This document shows positions 1 through 6,935 of a stretch of 13,694 nucleotides of DNA, in pieces. The stretch comes from an uncultured bacterium (GTDB lineage: Bacteria > Bacteroidota > Bacteroidia > Bacteroidales > Bacteroidaceae): NCBI GenBank assembly GCA_905215655.1, contig CAJMQT010000052.1, positions 1 through 13,694 of the forward strand. The letters are read 5' to 3'. A program made the position numbers and the translations under genes. Below the pieces are notes generated by a model. The model saw nothing but the letters and a program-made list of their open reading frames with translations, searched no databases and had not been told where the DNA came from. The first letter of the stretch is position 1. The number at the start of each line of letters is the position of its first letter.

Positions 1-347
1 CGCACAGACATTTGGAACTCTCGTAACGAAAGCCTATGAATAATGCAGGTTAAGACACAAACGATAGAAAATCTAATGACCGATTTGGGTTAAACATTCC
101 GCCTTGTAAGCCTTGTTTTTCAACTATTTATCTGCAATTTTTGTGATTTTACATCTTTGTTTGAAATTTATTGATTATTTTTGTGCGTTGAAGGGGCGTC
201 AAAAATAAGTAAGTTACCGGAAGTTAGTGGCTTACGTCACAGGTCGTTGACATCCGGAGCGGAGTGATACTCCTGTTAACTCCTTTTTGATATAGAACCC
301 TTTATGACCTAAATCGAAAAATTTTTAATAATACTAAGAGAATAACT
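1..347. other. Non-coding leader upstream of the transketolase cluster
   Basis: I see no convincing gene in these 347 bases. The stretch is AT-rich around 110-190. It contains a candidate Bacteroidota -7 box (176-183), a small hairpin GGAGT-GAT-ACTCC around 263-275, and two inverted 10-mers, CGATTTGGGT (81-90) and ACCTAAATCG (307-316), that match at 9 of 10 positions. It probably holds the promoter and 5' leader of the downstream cluster, because the first codon at 348 has only a weak purine-rich stretch (CTAAGAGAA) ahead of it, as is common in this phylum. The gene to the left of the window is not visible. Confidence 0.5.
176..183 (+). promoter_or_regulatory. Candidate -7 promoter box for the transketolase cluster
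   Basis: TATTTTTG fits the Bacteroidota -7 consensus TAnnTTTG. Upstream TTTG copies exist (ending 12 and 16 bases before it), but neither has the usual spacing of about 20. The box would give a leader of roughly 160 nt before the start codon at 348. It is a single match in an AT-rich stretch, so support is weak. Confidence 0.22.
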
Positions 348-1196
348 ATGGACAAAGTAATGAGCATTCCGGAGTTAACCTTGAAATGCGAGGAAATCAG
401 AAAACGTTTGATGGAGGTGGTCTATAAGGCGAAAGCCGGACACATCGGTGGCGACCTGTCGTCGCTGAACGTTCTGACGGCGCTTTATCTGCGCGTCATG
501 AACGTAGACCCGAAAAACCCGAAAATGGAAAACCGCGACAGGTTTATAATGAGTAAAGGACATTGCGTCGAGGCGCTTTACAGCGTGCTTGAAGCAAAAG
601 GCTTTATGACGAAAGAGATGCTTGATACGTATGGCGATTATCTTTCGGTACTTGCCGGACACCCGACGATAGAAGTTCCGGGTATTGAGTTCAACAGCGG
701 TGCTTTGGGACATGGTCTGTCAATCGGCGTTGGATGCGCCATCGCGGCAAAGATGGACAAGAAACCGTATCGTACCTACGTGCTCATGGGCGACGGCGAG
801 CAGGGCGAAGGCTCCATCTATGAGGCAGCAATGGCAGGCAGCAACTATAATCTTGACAACCTCGTGGCAATGATTGACCGCAACGGTCTTCAAATATCAG
901 ACACGACGGAAAACGTTATGAAACTCGAATCTGTCGGCGACCGCTGGCGCGCCTTTGGCTGGGATGTTCACGACGTTGACGGAAACGACATGGGCGAGAT
1001 AGTCAACTGCCTCGAAACGATAGACTATAACAACGGCAAACCGCACATGGTGGTGCTGCATACCACAAAGGGATTTCACGTTTCTTACATGGAAAACGTG
1101 CTGAAATGGCACCACGGCGTGCCCACGCCCGAGCAGTATGAAGAGGCGATGACAGAGATTTCAAACCGTATCGAAGAACTTAAAAAGAATTGTTGA
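348..1196 (+). CDS. Transketolase, N-terminal (TPP-binding) subunit
   Basis: This is the thiamine-diphosphate (PP-domain) half of a two-subunit transketolase, a cytosolic enzyme that moves a two-carbon ketol unit between sugar phosphates. Seen in its 282 residues: GHIGG at 31-35, SKGHC at 69-73, GALGHGLS at 118-125, the TPP/Mg motif starting GDGEQGEG at 148 and closing with N179 in IDRNG, and a C-terminal KGFHVSYME (241-249) then WHHG (254-257). The length is right for split transketolases rather than the full ~650-aa form. The next gene starts 4 bp after the stop, so the two halves are surely co-translated and act as a heteromer. I chose ATG 348; a second in-frame ATG at 360 is possible. One oddity is H244, where many family members have Gly (KGxGVSxME). 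The kinase and isomerase downstream suggest a dedicated catabolic transketolase, such as an apulose-4-phosphate type, rather than the housekeeping enzyme. Fold and class are secure; substrate is inferred. Confidence 0.93.
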   Translation: MDKVMSIPELTLKCEEIRKRLMEVVYKAKAGHIGGDLSSLNVLTALYLRVMNVDPKNPKMENRDRFIMSKGHCVEALYSVLEAKGFMTKEMLDTYGDYLSVLAGHPTIEVPGIEFNSGALGHGLSIGVGCAIAAKMDKKPYRTYVLMGDGEQGEGSIYEAAMAGSNYNLDNLVAMIDRNGLQISDTTENVMKLESVGDRWRAFGWDVHDVDGNDMGEIVNCLETIDYNNGKPHMVVLHTTKGFHVSYMENVLKWHHGVPTPEQYEEAMTEISNRIEELKKNC

Positions 1197-1200
1197 GAAA

Positions 1201-2139
1201 ATGGAAATAAAGAGTGTTGCCTGCCGTAAAAGTTTTACCGACACAATGTTGGAACTTGGCAAGAAAGATAAGAATATCGTAGCTGTAACTACCGACGCCC
1301 GCGGCTCTGTCACGCTGACCGACTTTGCGAAAGAACTGCCCGAGCAGTTTGTTGAGTGCGGAATTGCCGAACAGGACGCCGTAGGCATAGCTGCCGGTCT
1401 CGCGTCATGCGGAAAGAAGGTCTTCGTGTGTGGTCCGGCATGTTTCTACGTGGCACGAAGCCTTGAACAGGTAAAGGTTGACATTGCCTATTCAAACCAG
1501 CCGGTAAAAATTCTCGGTGTCAGCGGCGGCGTAGCTTACGGCGCTTTGGGCGCAACCCATCACAGTTTACACGACATCGCCGCCCTGCGGACATTCCCCG
1601 GCATGCAAATCGTACTGCCGTGTGACGCCCGCCAGACGCGTAAACTTGTAGAGCAGCTGGTTGATTATCCGCACCCTGTTTATGTACGTGTCGGCAGAAA
1701 CGCCGTGCCCGATGTTTATGAAAATGACGACTTTGATTTTGAAATAGGTAAATCCGTACAGTTGCAAGATGGTAAAGATCTCACTATAATCGCCACCGGC
1801 GAGACTGTCTACCACGCTCTCGAAGCCGGTAAGCGCCTCACAGCTGAGGGCATAAGCACCCGCGTGATAGACATGCACACGCTGAAACCCGCAGACACGG
1901 ACGCCATCTTGCGCGCAGCCCGCGAGACGGGACGTATCATCACGGTCGAGGAACACAGCATGTTCGGCGGTCTCGGAGCGATAGTAGCGGAGACTGTCAG
2001 CCAGAATTGCCCCGTCCCGATGCGCATACTTGGTATTCCCGACGAGAACGCAATACACGGAAAACCCCTCGAAATATTCAAGTATTACAAGCTTGACGCC
2101 GACGGCATTTACGCTACGGCAAAGGAATTTGTGGGATAA
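1201..2139 (+). CDS. Transketolase, C-terminal (pyrimidine-binding) subunit
   Basis: This is the second half of the split transketolase, carrying the pyrimidine-binding domain and the C-terminal transketolase domain in 312 residues. Seen: the GIAEQ motif at 54-58 with E57 as the expected catalytic Glu that activates the TPP aminopyrimidine; FYVARSLEQVKVDIAY at 82-97, matching the conserved RxxEQVxxDIxY segment; GATHHSLHDIA at 117-127; and a C-terminal domain from about 190 with VIDMHTLKPAD and the conserved EEHSMFGGLGA at 250-260. The -ED- common after THHS in related enzymes is HD here (H124, D125). The gene begins 4 bp after the first subunit ends, as expected for a two-subunit enzyme made at equal ratio. 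After its stop comes a 95-bp GC-rich palindromic element, which may uncouple it from the kinase gene. The class is certain; the donor ketose phosphate is unknown. Confidence 0.93.
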   Translation: MEIKSVACRKSFTDTMLELGKKDKNIVAVTTDARGSVTLTDFAKELPEQFVECGIAEQDAVGIAAGLASCGKKVFVCGPACFYVARSLEQVKVDIAYSNQPVKILGVSGGVAYGALGATHHSLHDIAALRTFPGMQIVLPCDARQTRKLVEQLVDYPHPVYVRVGRNAVPDVYENDDFDFEIGKSVQLQDGKDLTIIATGETVYHALEAGKRLTAEGISTRVIDMHTLKPADTDAILRAARETGRIITVEEHSMFGGLGAIVAETVSQNCPVPMRILGIPDENAIHGKPLEIFKYYKLDADGIYATAKEFVG

Positions 2140-2143
2140 AAAG

Positions 2144-2238
2144 AGCCCCTCCCCAGCCCTCCCGAGGGAGGGAGTAGGGATTACTAACCCTCAAAGCTAA
2201 CATCTTTTCCTCCCCCTCGGGGAGGTCAGGAGGGGGCT
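2144..2238. repeat. GC-rich nested palindromic intergenic element
   Basis: Two imperfectly inverted arms (2144-2173 and 2208-2238) begin with AGCCCC and end with GGGGCT. Each arm is also a small hairpin by itself: CCCTCC/GGAGGG within 2157-2172 and CCTCCCC/GGGGAGG within 2209-2225. The element starts five bases after the transketolase stop and ends 29 bases before the kinase start, filling the spacer. Its C/G-run composition is unlike the flanking genes. It resembles the dispersed palindromic repeats found between genes in Prevotella and Bacteroides (from memory, not searched). In mRNA it could form one long stem or two short ones. Confidence 0.72.
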
Positions 2239-2267
2239 ACTTCTTCTCTTACCTAAATTTTCTTACC

Positions 2268-3749
2268 ATGAAATATATTATAACGATTGACCAGAGCACC
2301 TCTGCGACAAAAGCGGTGGTATTCAATGAGCAATGCCGGCTTATCTGTCGTAAGAATGTGGCTCACAAACAATATTATCCCAAACCCGGATGGGTGGAGC
2401 ACGACGCTGAAGAGATTTATCGAAACACCGTCGAGGCGGTGAGAGAGGCTGTCGGCACAATAGAGGATGAGAACATTTCATATTCGTTGGCGATAACTAA
2501 CCAACGCGAGACGGTGGTCGTATGGAACCGTCTTAGCGGCAAGCCCGTCTATAACGCCGTCGTTTGGCAATGTCAGAGAGGTGCAGATATATGCGAAGAC
2601 CTGCGCCAACGCGGTTTTACAGAGATGATACGGGAACGCAGCGGACTCCTTATCGACCCGTATTTCGCTGCAAGCGGCGTTAAATGGATACTCGACAACG
2701 TTGACGGCGCGCGTGAAGCCGCCGACAGGGGAGAGTTGCTTATGGGTACGATAGACACTTGGCTGATATGGAAACTGACGCAAGGCAAGGTTCATGCGAC
2801 CGATTATACCAATGCGTCACGTACCTTGTTGTTTAACATTCATACGCTTGACTGGGACGACGAACTGCTCGAATTGTTCACCATTCCGCGCAGCATGCTG
2901 GCAAAACCGATGCCTTGTGACTCTGTGTTCGGCGAGACGACGGTTGATGGATTGTTCTCCGAGCCGATACTGATAGCCGGCGTCATGGGCGATTCGCACG
3001 GCGCCTTGGCAGGTCAGATGTGCTTTGATGCCGGTATGGGAAAGGCAACCTACGGCACAGGCTCTTCCGTAATGGTAAACATCGGCGAAGAACCGATAAA
3101 AGCTCCCGAGGGACTCGTTACATCAGTTGGTTTTGCGACGAAGGATAAAGTGTTCTATGCCTTCGAAGGAAACATTCATTGCACAGGTGCCACAATCAAA
3201 TGGATGACCGATAAACTGAAACTTATCGACAGTCCGGCGGAAGTGGAACAACACGCGTTAAGCGTTCCTGACAACGGCGGAGTATATCTTGTGCCTGCGT
3301 TTGCAGGGCTCGGGGCACCGTGGTGGAACTCACAGGCAAAGGCGATGATTTGCGGAATGACGCTCGCAACGGAAAGAGGGCATGTCTGTCGCGCCGCTCT
3401 TGAAGCGATAGCTTACCAGATAAAGGACCTTATCGACCTTATGACGGGGCATGCCGGCATCACGCTCAAAGAGCTCAGGGTGGACGGCGGACCCACGAAG
3501 AACAAACTCCTCATGCAATTCCAGGCAGACATGCTCGACGCCTGTATCAACCGCTCCGACGTGGAAGAGGCGTCGGCGATGGGCTCGATGATAATGAACG
3601 GACTCGCAAGAAACGTATGGAAAAACCTTGAAGAGGTGTCGGCGCTACGTACAACGGACAACCGCGTTTATCCGAACATGGACGAACAGGATCGCGAACG
3701 GCTGTACGCCGGATGGACAAATGCCGTCCATACGGTTAATGGAAAATAG
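2268..3749 (+). CDS. FGGY-family carbohydrate kinase, GlpK-like
   Basis: This is an ATP-dependent sugar/polyol kinase of the FGGY family, 493 residues, close in length and sequence to glycerol kinase across its whole span. Seen: the N-terminal ATPase-fold motif IDQSTSATKAVVF (7-19), YPKPGWVEHD (37-46), ITNQRET (76-82), NAVVWQC (96-102), DPYF (130-133), DTWLIWKLTQG (163-173), catalytic D242 in MGDSHGAL, YGTGSS (262-267), and the C-terminal LRVDGGPTKN (403-412). Compared with E. coli GlpK, the glycerol-binding R83/E84/W103/Y135/D245 equivalents are kept (R80, E81, W100, Y132, D242), but GlpK Q246 is Ser243 and the next Gln is His244. That argues against glycerol as substrate. Placed between a split transketolase and an isomerase-like gene, it most likely phosphorylates a ketose (apulose is a candidate). 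Automatic tools may call it glycerol kinase; I advise against that. Confidence 0.9.
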   Translation: MKYIITIDQSTSATKAVVFNEQCRLICRKNVAHKQYYPKPGWVEHDAEEIYRNTVEAVREAVGTIEDENISYSLAITNQRETVVVWNRLSGKPVYNAVVWQCQRGADICEDLRQRGFTEMIRERSGLLIDPYFAASGVKWILDNVDGAREAADRGELLMGTIDTWLIWKLTQGKVHATDYTNASRTLLFNIHTLDWDDELLELFTIPRSMLAKPMPCDSVFGETTVDGLFSEPILIAGVMGDSHGALAGQMCFDAGMGKATYGTGSSVMVNIGEEPIKAPEGLVTSVGFATKDKVFYAFEGNIHCTGATIKWMTDKLKLIDSPAEVEQHALSVPDNGGVYLVPAFAGLGAPWWNSQAKAMICGMTLATERGHVCRAALEAIAYQIKDLIDLMTGHAGITLKELRVDGGPTKNKLLMQFQADMLDACINRSDVEEASAMGSMIMNGLARNVWKNLEEVSALRTTDNRVYPNMDEQDRERLYAGWTNAVHTVNGK

Positions 3750-3782
3750 ATATTATATAAAAACACTTTAAATTTATAACAT

Positions 3783-5213
3783 ATGAAGAAACAAGCACAG
3801 GCGGGAAAAGAGACCTTCGGTCTTATCATCGGAACCCGCGCATACTTTAATTCAGAGCTTGCCGTCGATGTGCGCAAGACATTATTGGAAGAACTGGATA
3901 AAGCCGGATACGGCTATGTGATATTGGACGAGGAAGATACGCCCACCGGAGGTTCTATGGAAACGGTTGAGGACGGAAAACGCTGCGCTGCTCTGTTCCG
4001 CGCAAACCGCGACGAGATAGACGGCATCATCGTATCTTTGCCCAACTTCGGATTTGAGGTTGGCATAATCAACGCCATCAGTCGTGCCGAACTCAACGTG
4101 CCGGTTCTGGTACAGGCGTGCGACGACCGCAACGACAAAGTAGACCTCGACAGCCGTCGCGACGCTTTCTGCGGTAAAATTTCGGTATGCAATAACCTTT
4201 ATCAATGCGGCATTCCGTTCACCGATACAACGTTCCACACATATTCCATTCACAGCGATTTGCTGATGAAAGACGTTCACAAGTTTGCCGCTATATGCCG
4301 CGTGGTGCGCAAGTTGTCGCACGCCCGCATAGGACAGATAGGTACACGTCCGCTCGGATTTAACACCTGCCGTTACAGCGAGAAACTGTTACAGGCAAGC
4401 GGAATAACAATTGTGCCCGTGGATCTGAGCGAGATAATGTTCAACGCGCAGCGGATTGACAACGACTCCGCCGAACTTAAAGCCAAAATTAGCGAGATCT
4501 GCCACTACGCCGAAGTGCCGGAGGCATACAAGGAGAAGGTATCATTACAGGCTAAGTTTGGTCTCGCCGTGGAGCATTGGATTGATGCAAACGAGGTGGA
4601 TGCCGTAGCGATACAATGCTGGGACTCGCTCGAACAGAACTACGGATGCGCCGCTTGCGTAACAATGAGTATGCTCGGAGAGAAACTCATTCCGTGTGCC
4701 TGCGAGACGGATATTGCCGGCGCCGTGTCGATGTACGCTCTGAGTCTTGCGGCAGGACAGCCCGCGGCGCTGCTTGACTGGAACAACAACTTTGCCGAAG
4801 ACCGCAACAAATGTGTTTGCACGCACTGCGGAAACTTCCCGAAGAGTTTCGTCAAGAACGACTTGAAGCTCGGAACGCTCGGCGTTTTGGGACGCACCTT
4901 GGGTAAGGTCAACACTTTCGGAGCCGTTTACGGCAAGTGTACCGAGGGTGAGTTTACTTATTTCCGCATCTCGACAGACGACACATTGGGACGCATCAAG
5001 GCATATCTCGGCAAGGGCGACATGACCAACGATCCTTACGGAATGGACGGATGTATCGCCGTAACGCAGGTTAACGACCTGCAAGGACTTATGAAGTTCA
5101 TCTGCAAGAACGGTTTTGAACACCACGTAGCGATGGTCCGTAGTGATGTTGTCGACATCCTCGACGAGGCAATCAACAACTATCTCGGCTGGGATTTGTA
5201 CATCCATGAATAA
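3783..5213 (+). CDS. Short L-fucose/L-arabinose isomerase-fold protein, probable aldose-ketose isomerase
   Basis: A 476-residue cytosolic protein related to the L-fucose isomerase C-terminal domain family. FucI uses Glu337 and Asp361 as Mn ligands, 24 residues apart; here E308 (in CACETD) and D332 (in LLDWNNN) have exactly that spacing, and H447/H448 (GFEHHVAM) are placed to be the third ligand. The N-terminal half shows a Rossmann-like start (FGLIIGTRAYF, 12-22) and a DGIIVSLPNFG strand (80-90). It is about 115 residues shorter than FucI and lacks signal peptide or membrane segments. A run of cysteines (C286-area, C305, C307, C344, C346, C349) is notable. It starts 33 bp after the kinase and ends at a strong terminator, so it is the last gene of the cluster. 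Expected role: convert an aldose to the ketose that the kinase then phosphorylates. Sulfoquinovose isomerases are another branch of this family, so the substrate stays open. Confidence 0.82.
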   Translation: MKKQAQAGKETFGLIIGTRAYFNSELAVDVRKTLLEELDKAGYGYVILDEEDTPTGGSMETVEDGKRCAALFRANRDEIDGIIVSLPNFGFEVGIINAISRAELNVPVLVQACDDRNDKVDLDSRRDAFCGKISVCNNLYQCGIPFTDTTFHTYSIHSDLLMKDVHKFAAICRVVRKLSHARIGQIGTRPLGFNTCRYSEKLLQASGITIVPVDLSEIMFNAQRIDNDSAELKAKISEICHYAEVPEAYKEKVSLQAKFGLAVEHWIDANEVDAVAIQCWDSLEQNYGCAACVTMSMLGEKLIPCACETDIAGAVSMYALSLAAGQPAALLDWNNNFAEDRNKCVCTHCGNFPKSFVKNDLKLGTLGVLGRTLGKVNTFGAVYGKCTEGEFTYFRISTDDTLGRIKAYLGKGDMTNDPYGMDGCIAVTQVNDLQGLMKFICKNGFEHHVAMVRSDVVDILDEAINNYLGWDLYIHE

Positions 5214-5223
5214 TTATTAACAT

Positions 5224-5268
5224 GAGGAAGTTGGCGAAAGGATTTGCCCGCCAAGCTTCCTCTTTTTT
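5224..5268 (+). terminator. Rho-independent terminator after the isomerase gene
   Basis: GAGGAAG-TTGGCG (5224-5236) pairs with CGCCAA-C-less/-GCTTCCTC (5249-5262): 13 bp with one bulged C, loop of 12, followed by six T (5263-5268). It starts 10 bases after the stop of the isomerase gene and closes the four-gene cluster. Confidence 0.88.
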
Positions 5269-5303
5269 CATTTAAGGTTTTAAAGATATAAAAAACTAAG
5301 CTT

Positions 5304-6824
5304 ATGTTTGAAGGACAGCCCAAAGGGCTTTATGCGTTGGCGCTCGCTAATACGGGCGAACGCTTTGGTTATTACACGATGATTGCGGTTTTCGCGTTGT
5401 TCCTCAGAGCTAATTTCGGTTTGACTCCGGGAATGGCAGGCACAATTTACAGTTCGTTCCTGATGCTTGTTTACTTCTTGCCGCTTATCGGTGGTATTCT
5501 TGCCGACAAGTTTGGTTATGGCAGGATGGTGACAATCGGTATTGTCGTGATGTTCGCCGGTTATGTGTTCCTGTCCGTTCCGTTGGGCAGCAATACTGTC
5601 GCACTTGTTTCAATGCTTGCCGCATTGATATTCATAAGTTTCGGAACGGGTCTGTTTAAAGGCAACCTGCAAGTAATGGTGGGTAATCTTTATGATGACA
5701 AGAAGTACGCCGCCAAGCGCGATTCGGGCTTTTCGATTTTCTATATGGCTATAAACATCGGCGCGCTCTTTGCTCCCACGGCAGCGATACGCATCAAGGA
5801 ATACGCAGAGACGAGTCTCGGCTATTCAAGCAACGACGCCTACCACTTCTCGTTTGCCGTTGCCTGTGTGTCTCTTATCTTGTCGATGGCTATTTATTAT
5901 GCGTTCCGCAGCACGTTCCGTCATGTAGAAGGCAATGGTCCGGCAGCAAAGAAAGATGGTGTGAAGACCGACGAACCCGAGCTTTCAGCAAAAGAGACGA
6001 AAGACCGTATCGTTGCCCTCTGCCTTGTCTTCGCGGTCGTTATATTCTTCTGGATGGCGTTCCATCAGAACGGACTCTCATTGACTTATTTCGCCGATGA
6101 GTTCACGGCAAAGACTTCTACGGGCGTTCAGAGCATGGCTTTCGACGTTGTCAACCTTGTTATGATTATCTTCATCGTGTACGCCGGTTTCTCTCTGGCT
6201 CAGAGCAAGAGTGGCAAGGCAAAGGGCTTTTCTGCCTTGGTTATCGTTGCCGCGCTTGCCGTGCTCTATTATAAGTACACCTGTCTTGAAGGCAGCGTTG
6301 ACGTCAGCGCACCTATCTTCCAGCAGTTCAACCCGTTCTATGTCGTTGCCCTTACTCCGGTGAGCATGGCGATATTCGGATATTTAGGTTCAAAAGGTAA
6401 AGAGCCGTCTGCTCCACGCAAGATCGCTTATGGTATGTTGGTAGCCGGAGTCGCTTATCTCGTAATGGTTGCCGCATCAATGGGTCTGCTCACTCCTAAC
6501 GAACAGAAGGTTGCCGGCGATGCAGCCGTGTTCGCATCACCCAACTGGCTTATCGGCACATACCTCATCCTTACGTTCGGCGAGTTGCTTCTCAGTCCCA
6601 TGGGTATAGCCTTTGTGTCAAAGGTGGCACCTCCCAAATATAAGGGAATGATGATGGGTGGATGGTTTGTTGCCACCGCGATAGGTAATCAGCTCGTGCT
6701 TGTGGGCGGCGTGCTTTGGGGCGATTTGCCTCTGTGGGCAGTATGGAGCGTGTTCATTGTTCTCTGCCTGCTTTCGGCTGCGTTCATGTTTGCAATCATG
6801 AAACGTCTGGAGAAAGTTTGTTAA
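5304..6824 (+). CDS. POT/PTR2-family proton-coupled peptide (MFS) transporter
   Basis: An inner-membrane major facilitator of the POT/PTR2 type, 506 residues with about 12-14 hydrophobic segments; members usually import di- and tripeptides with protons. Seen: GERFGYY (18-24) in helix 1, the first PTR2 signature region GGILADKFGYGR (63-74), GTGLFKGN (114-121) with the helix-4 Lys at K119, the second signature FYMAINIGALFAP (146-158), FWMAFHQNG (249-257), and FGELLLSPMG (425-434) with E427 equivalent to the conserved helix-10 Glu. The ExxER motif is NTGER: the first, proton-coupling Glu is Asn16. A charged cytoplasmic loop lies near 205-235. The gene stands between two hairpin terminators and so is probably transcribed alone. 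The variant motif is, as I recall, common among Bacteroidota homologues, and the substrate may differ from classic peptides. Family call is secure. Confidence 0.92.
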   Translation: MFEGQPKGLYALALANTGERFGYYTMIAVFALFLRANFGLTPGMAGTIYSSFLMLVYFLPLIGGILADKFGYGRMVTIGIVVMFAGYVFLSVPLGSNTVALVSMLAALIFISFGTGLFKGNLQVMVGNLYDDKKYAAKRDSGFSIFYMAINIGALFAPTAAIRIKEYAETSLGYSSNDAYHFSFAVACVSLILSMAIYYAFRSTFRHVEGNGPAAKKDGVKTDEPELSAKETKDRIVALCLVFAVVIFFWMAFHQNGLSLTYFADEFTAKTSTGVQSMAFDVVNLVMIIFIVYAGFSLAQSKSGKAKGFSALVIVAALAVLYYKYTCLEGSVDVSAPIFQQFNPFYVVALTPVSMAIFGYLGSKGKEPSAPRKIAYGMLVAGVAYLVMVAASMGLLTPNEQKVAGDAAVFASPNWLIGTYLILTFGELLLSPMGIAFVSKVAPPKYKGMMMGGWFVATAIGNQLVLVGGVLWGDLPLWAVWSVFIVLCLLSAAFMFAIMKRLEKVC

Positions 6825-6845
6825 TCTGAATAAGAAGTAAACAAG

Positions 6846-6909
6846 TTGACAAGTAAACGAGTAAACAAGCAGATTAGCTTGTCCACTTGTTTGCTTGTCA
6901 ATTTTTTTT
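6846..6909 (+). terminator. Long hairpin terminator built of tandem 8-bp units
   Basis: Arms 6846-6870 and 6877-6901 pair over 25 bp (two G·U pairs, two A·C mismatches) around a 6-nt loop AGATTA, followed by eight T (6902-6909). It lies 21 bases after the transporter stop and probably ends its transcript. The 5' arm is three successive octamers of the pattern NRACRAGY (TGACAAGT, AAACGAGT, AAACAAGC), and the other arm is their complement. A related hairpin lies at 11341-11415. Confidence 0.8.
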
Positions 6910-6935
6910 ATTATCCATCATAACATATTTTTATA

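Noticed and set aside
348..2139. A single transketolase gene broken by frameshift
   Set aside because: Both parts have complete domains, own starts and a normal 4-bp intergenic gap; split two-subunit transketolases are a well-known form.
2268..3749. Glycerol kinase (glpK)
   Set aside because: Overall similarity is high, but the substrate motif GDQQAAL is GDSHGAL and the gene context is transketolase/isomerase, with no glycerol facilitator or glycerol-3-phosphate dehydrogenase nearby.
4545..5207. 220-codon - strand frame inside the isomerase gene
   Set aside because: Antisense shadow of a gene with conserved metal-ligand residues.
348..5213. Sulfoquinovose (sulfo-transketolase) pathway
   Set aside because: It would explain a split transketolase plus a fucose-isomerase-like enzyme, but that route needs no FGGY kinase, and no sulfosugar-specific genes are in view. 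Not fully excluded.
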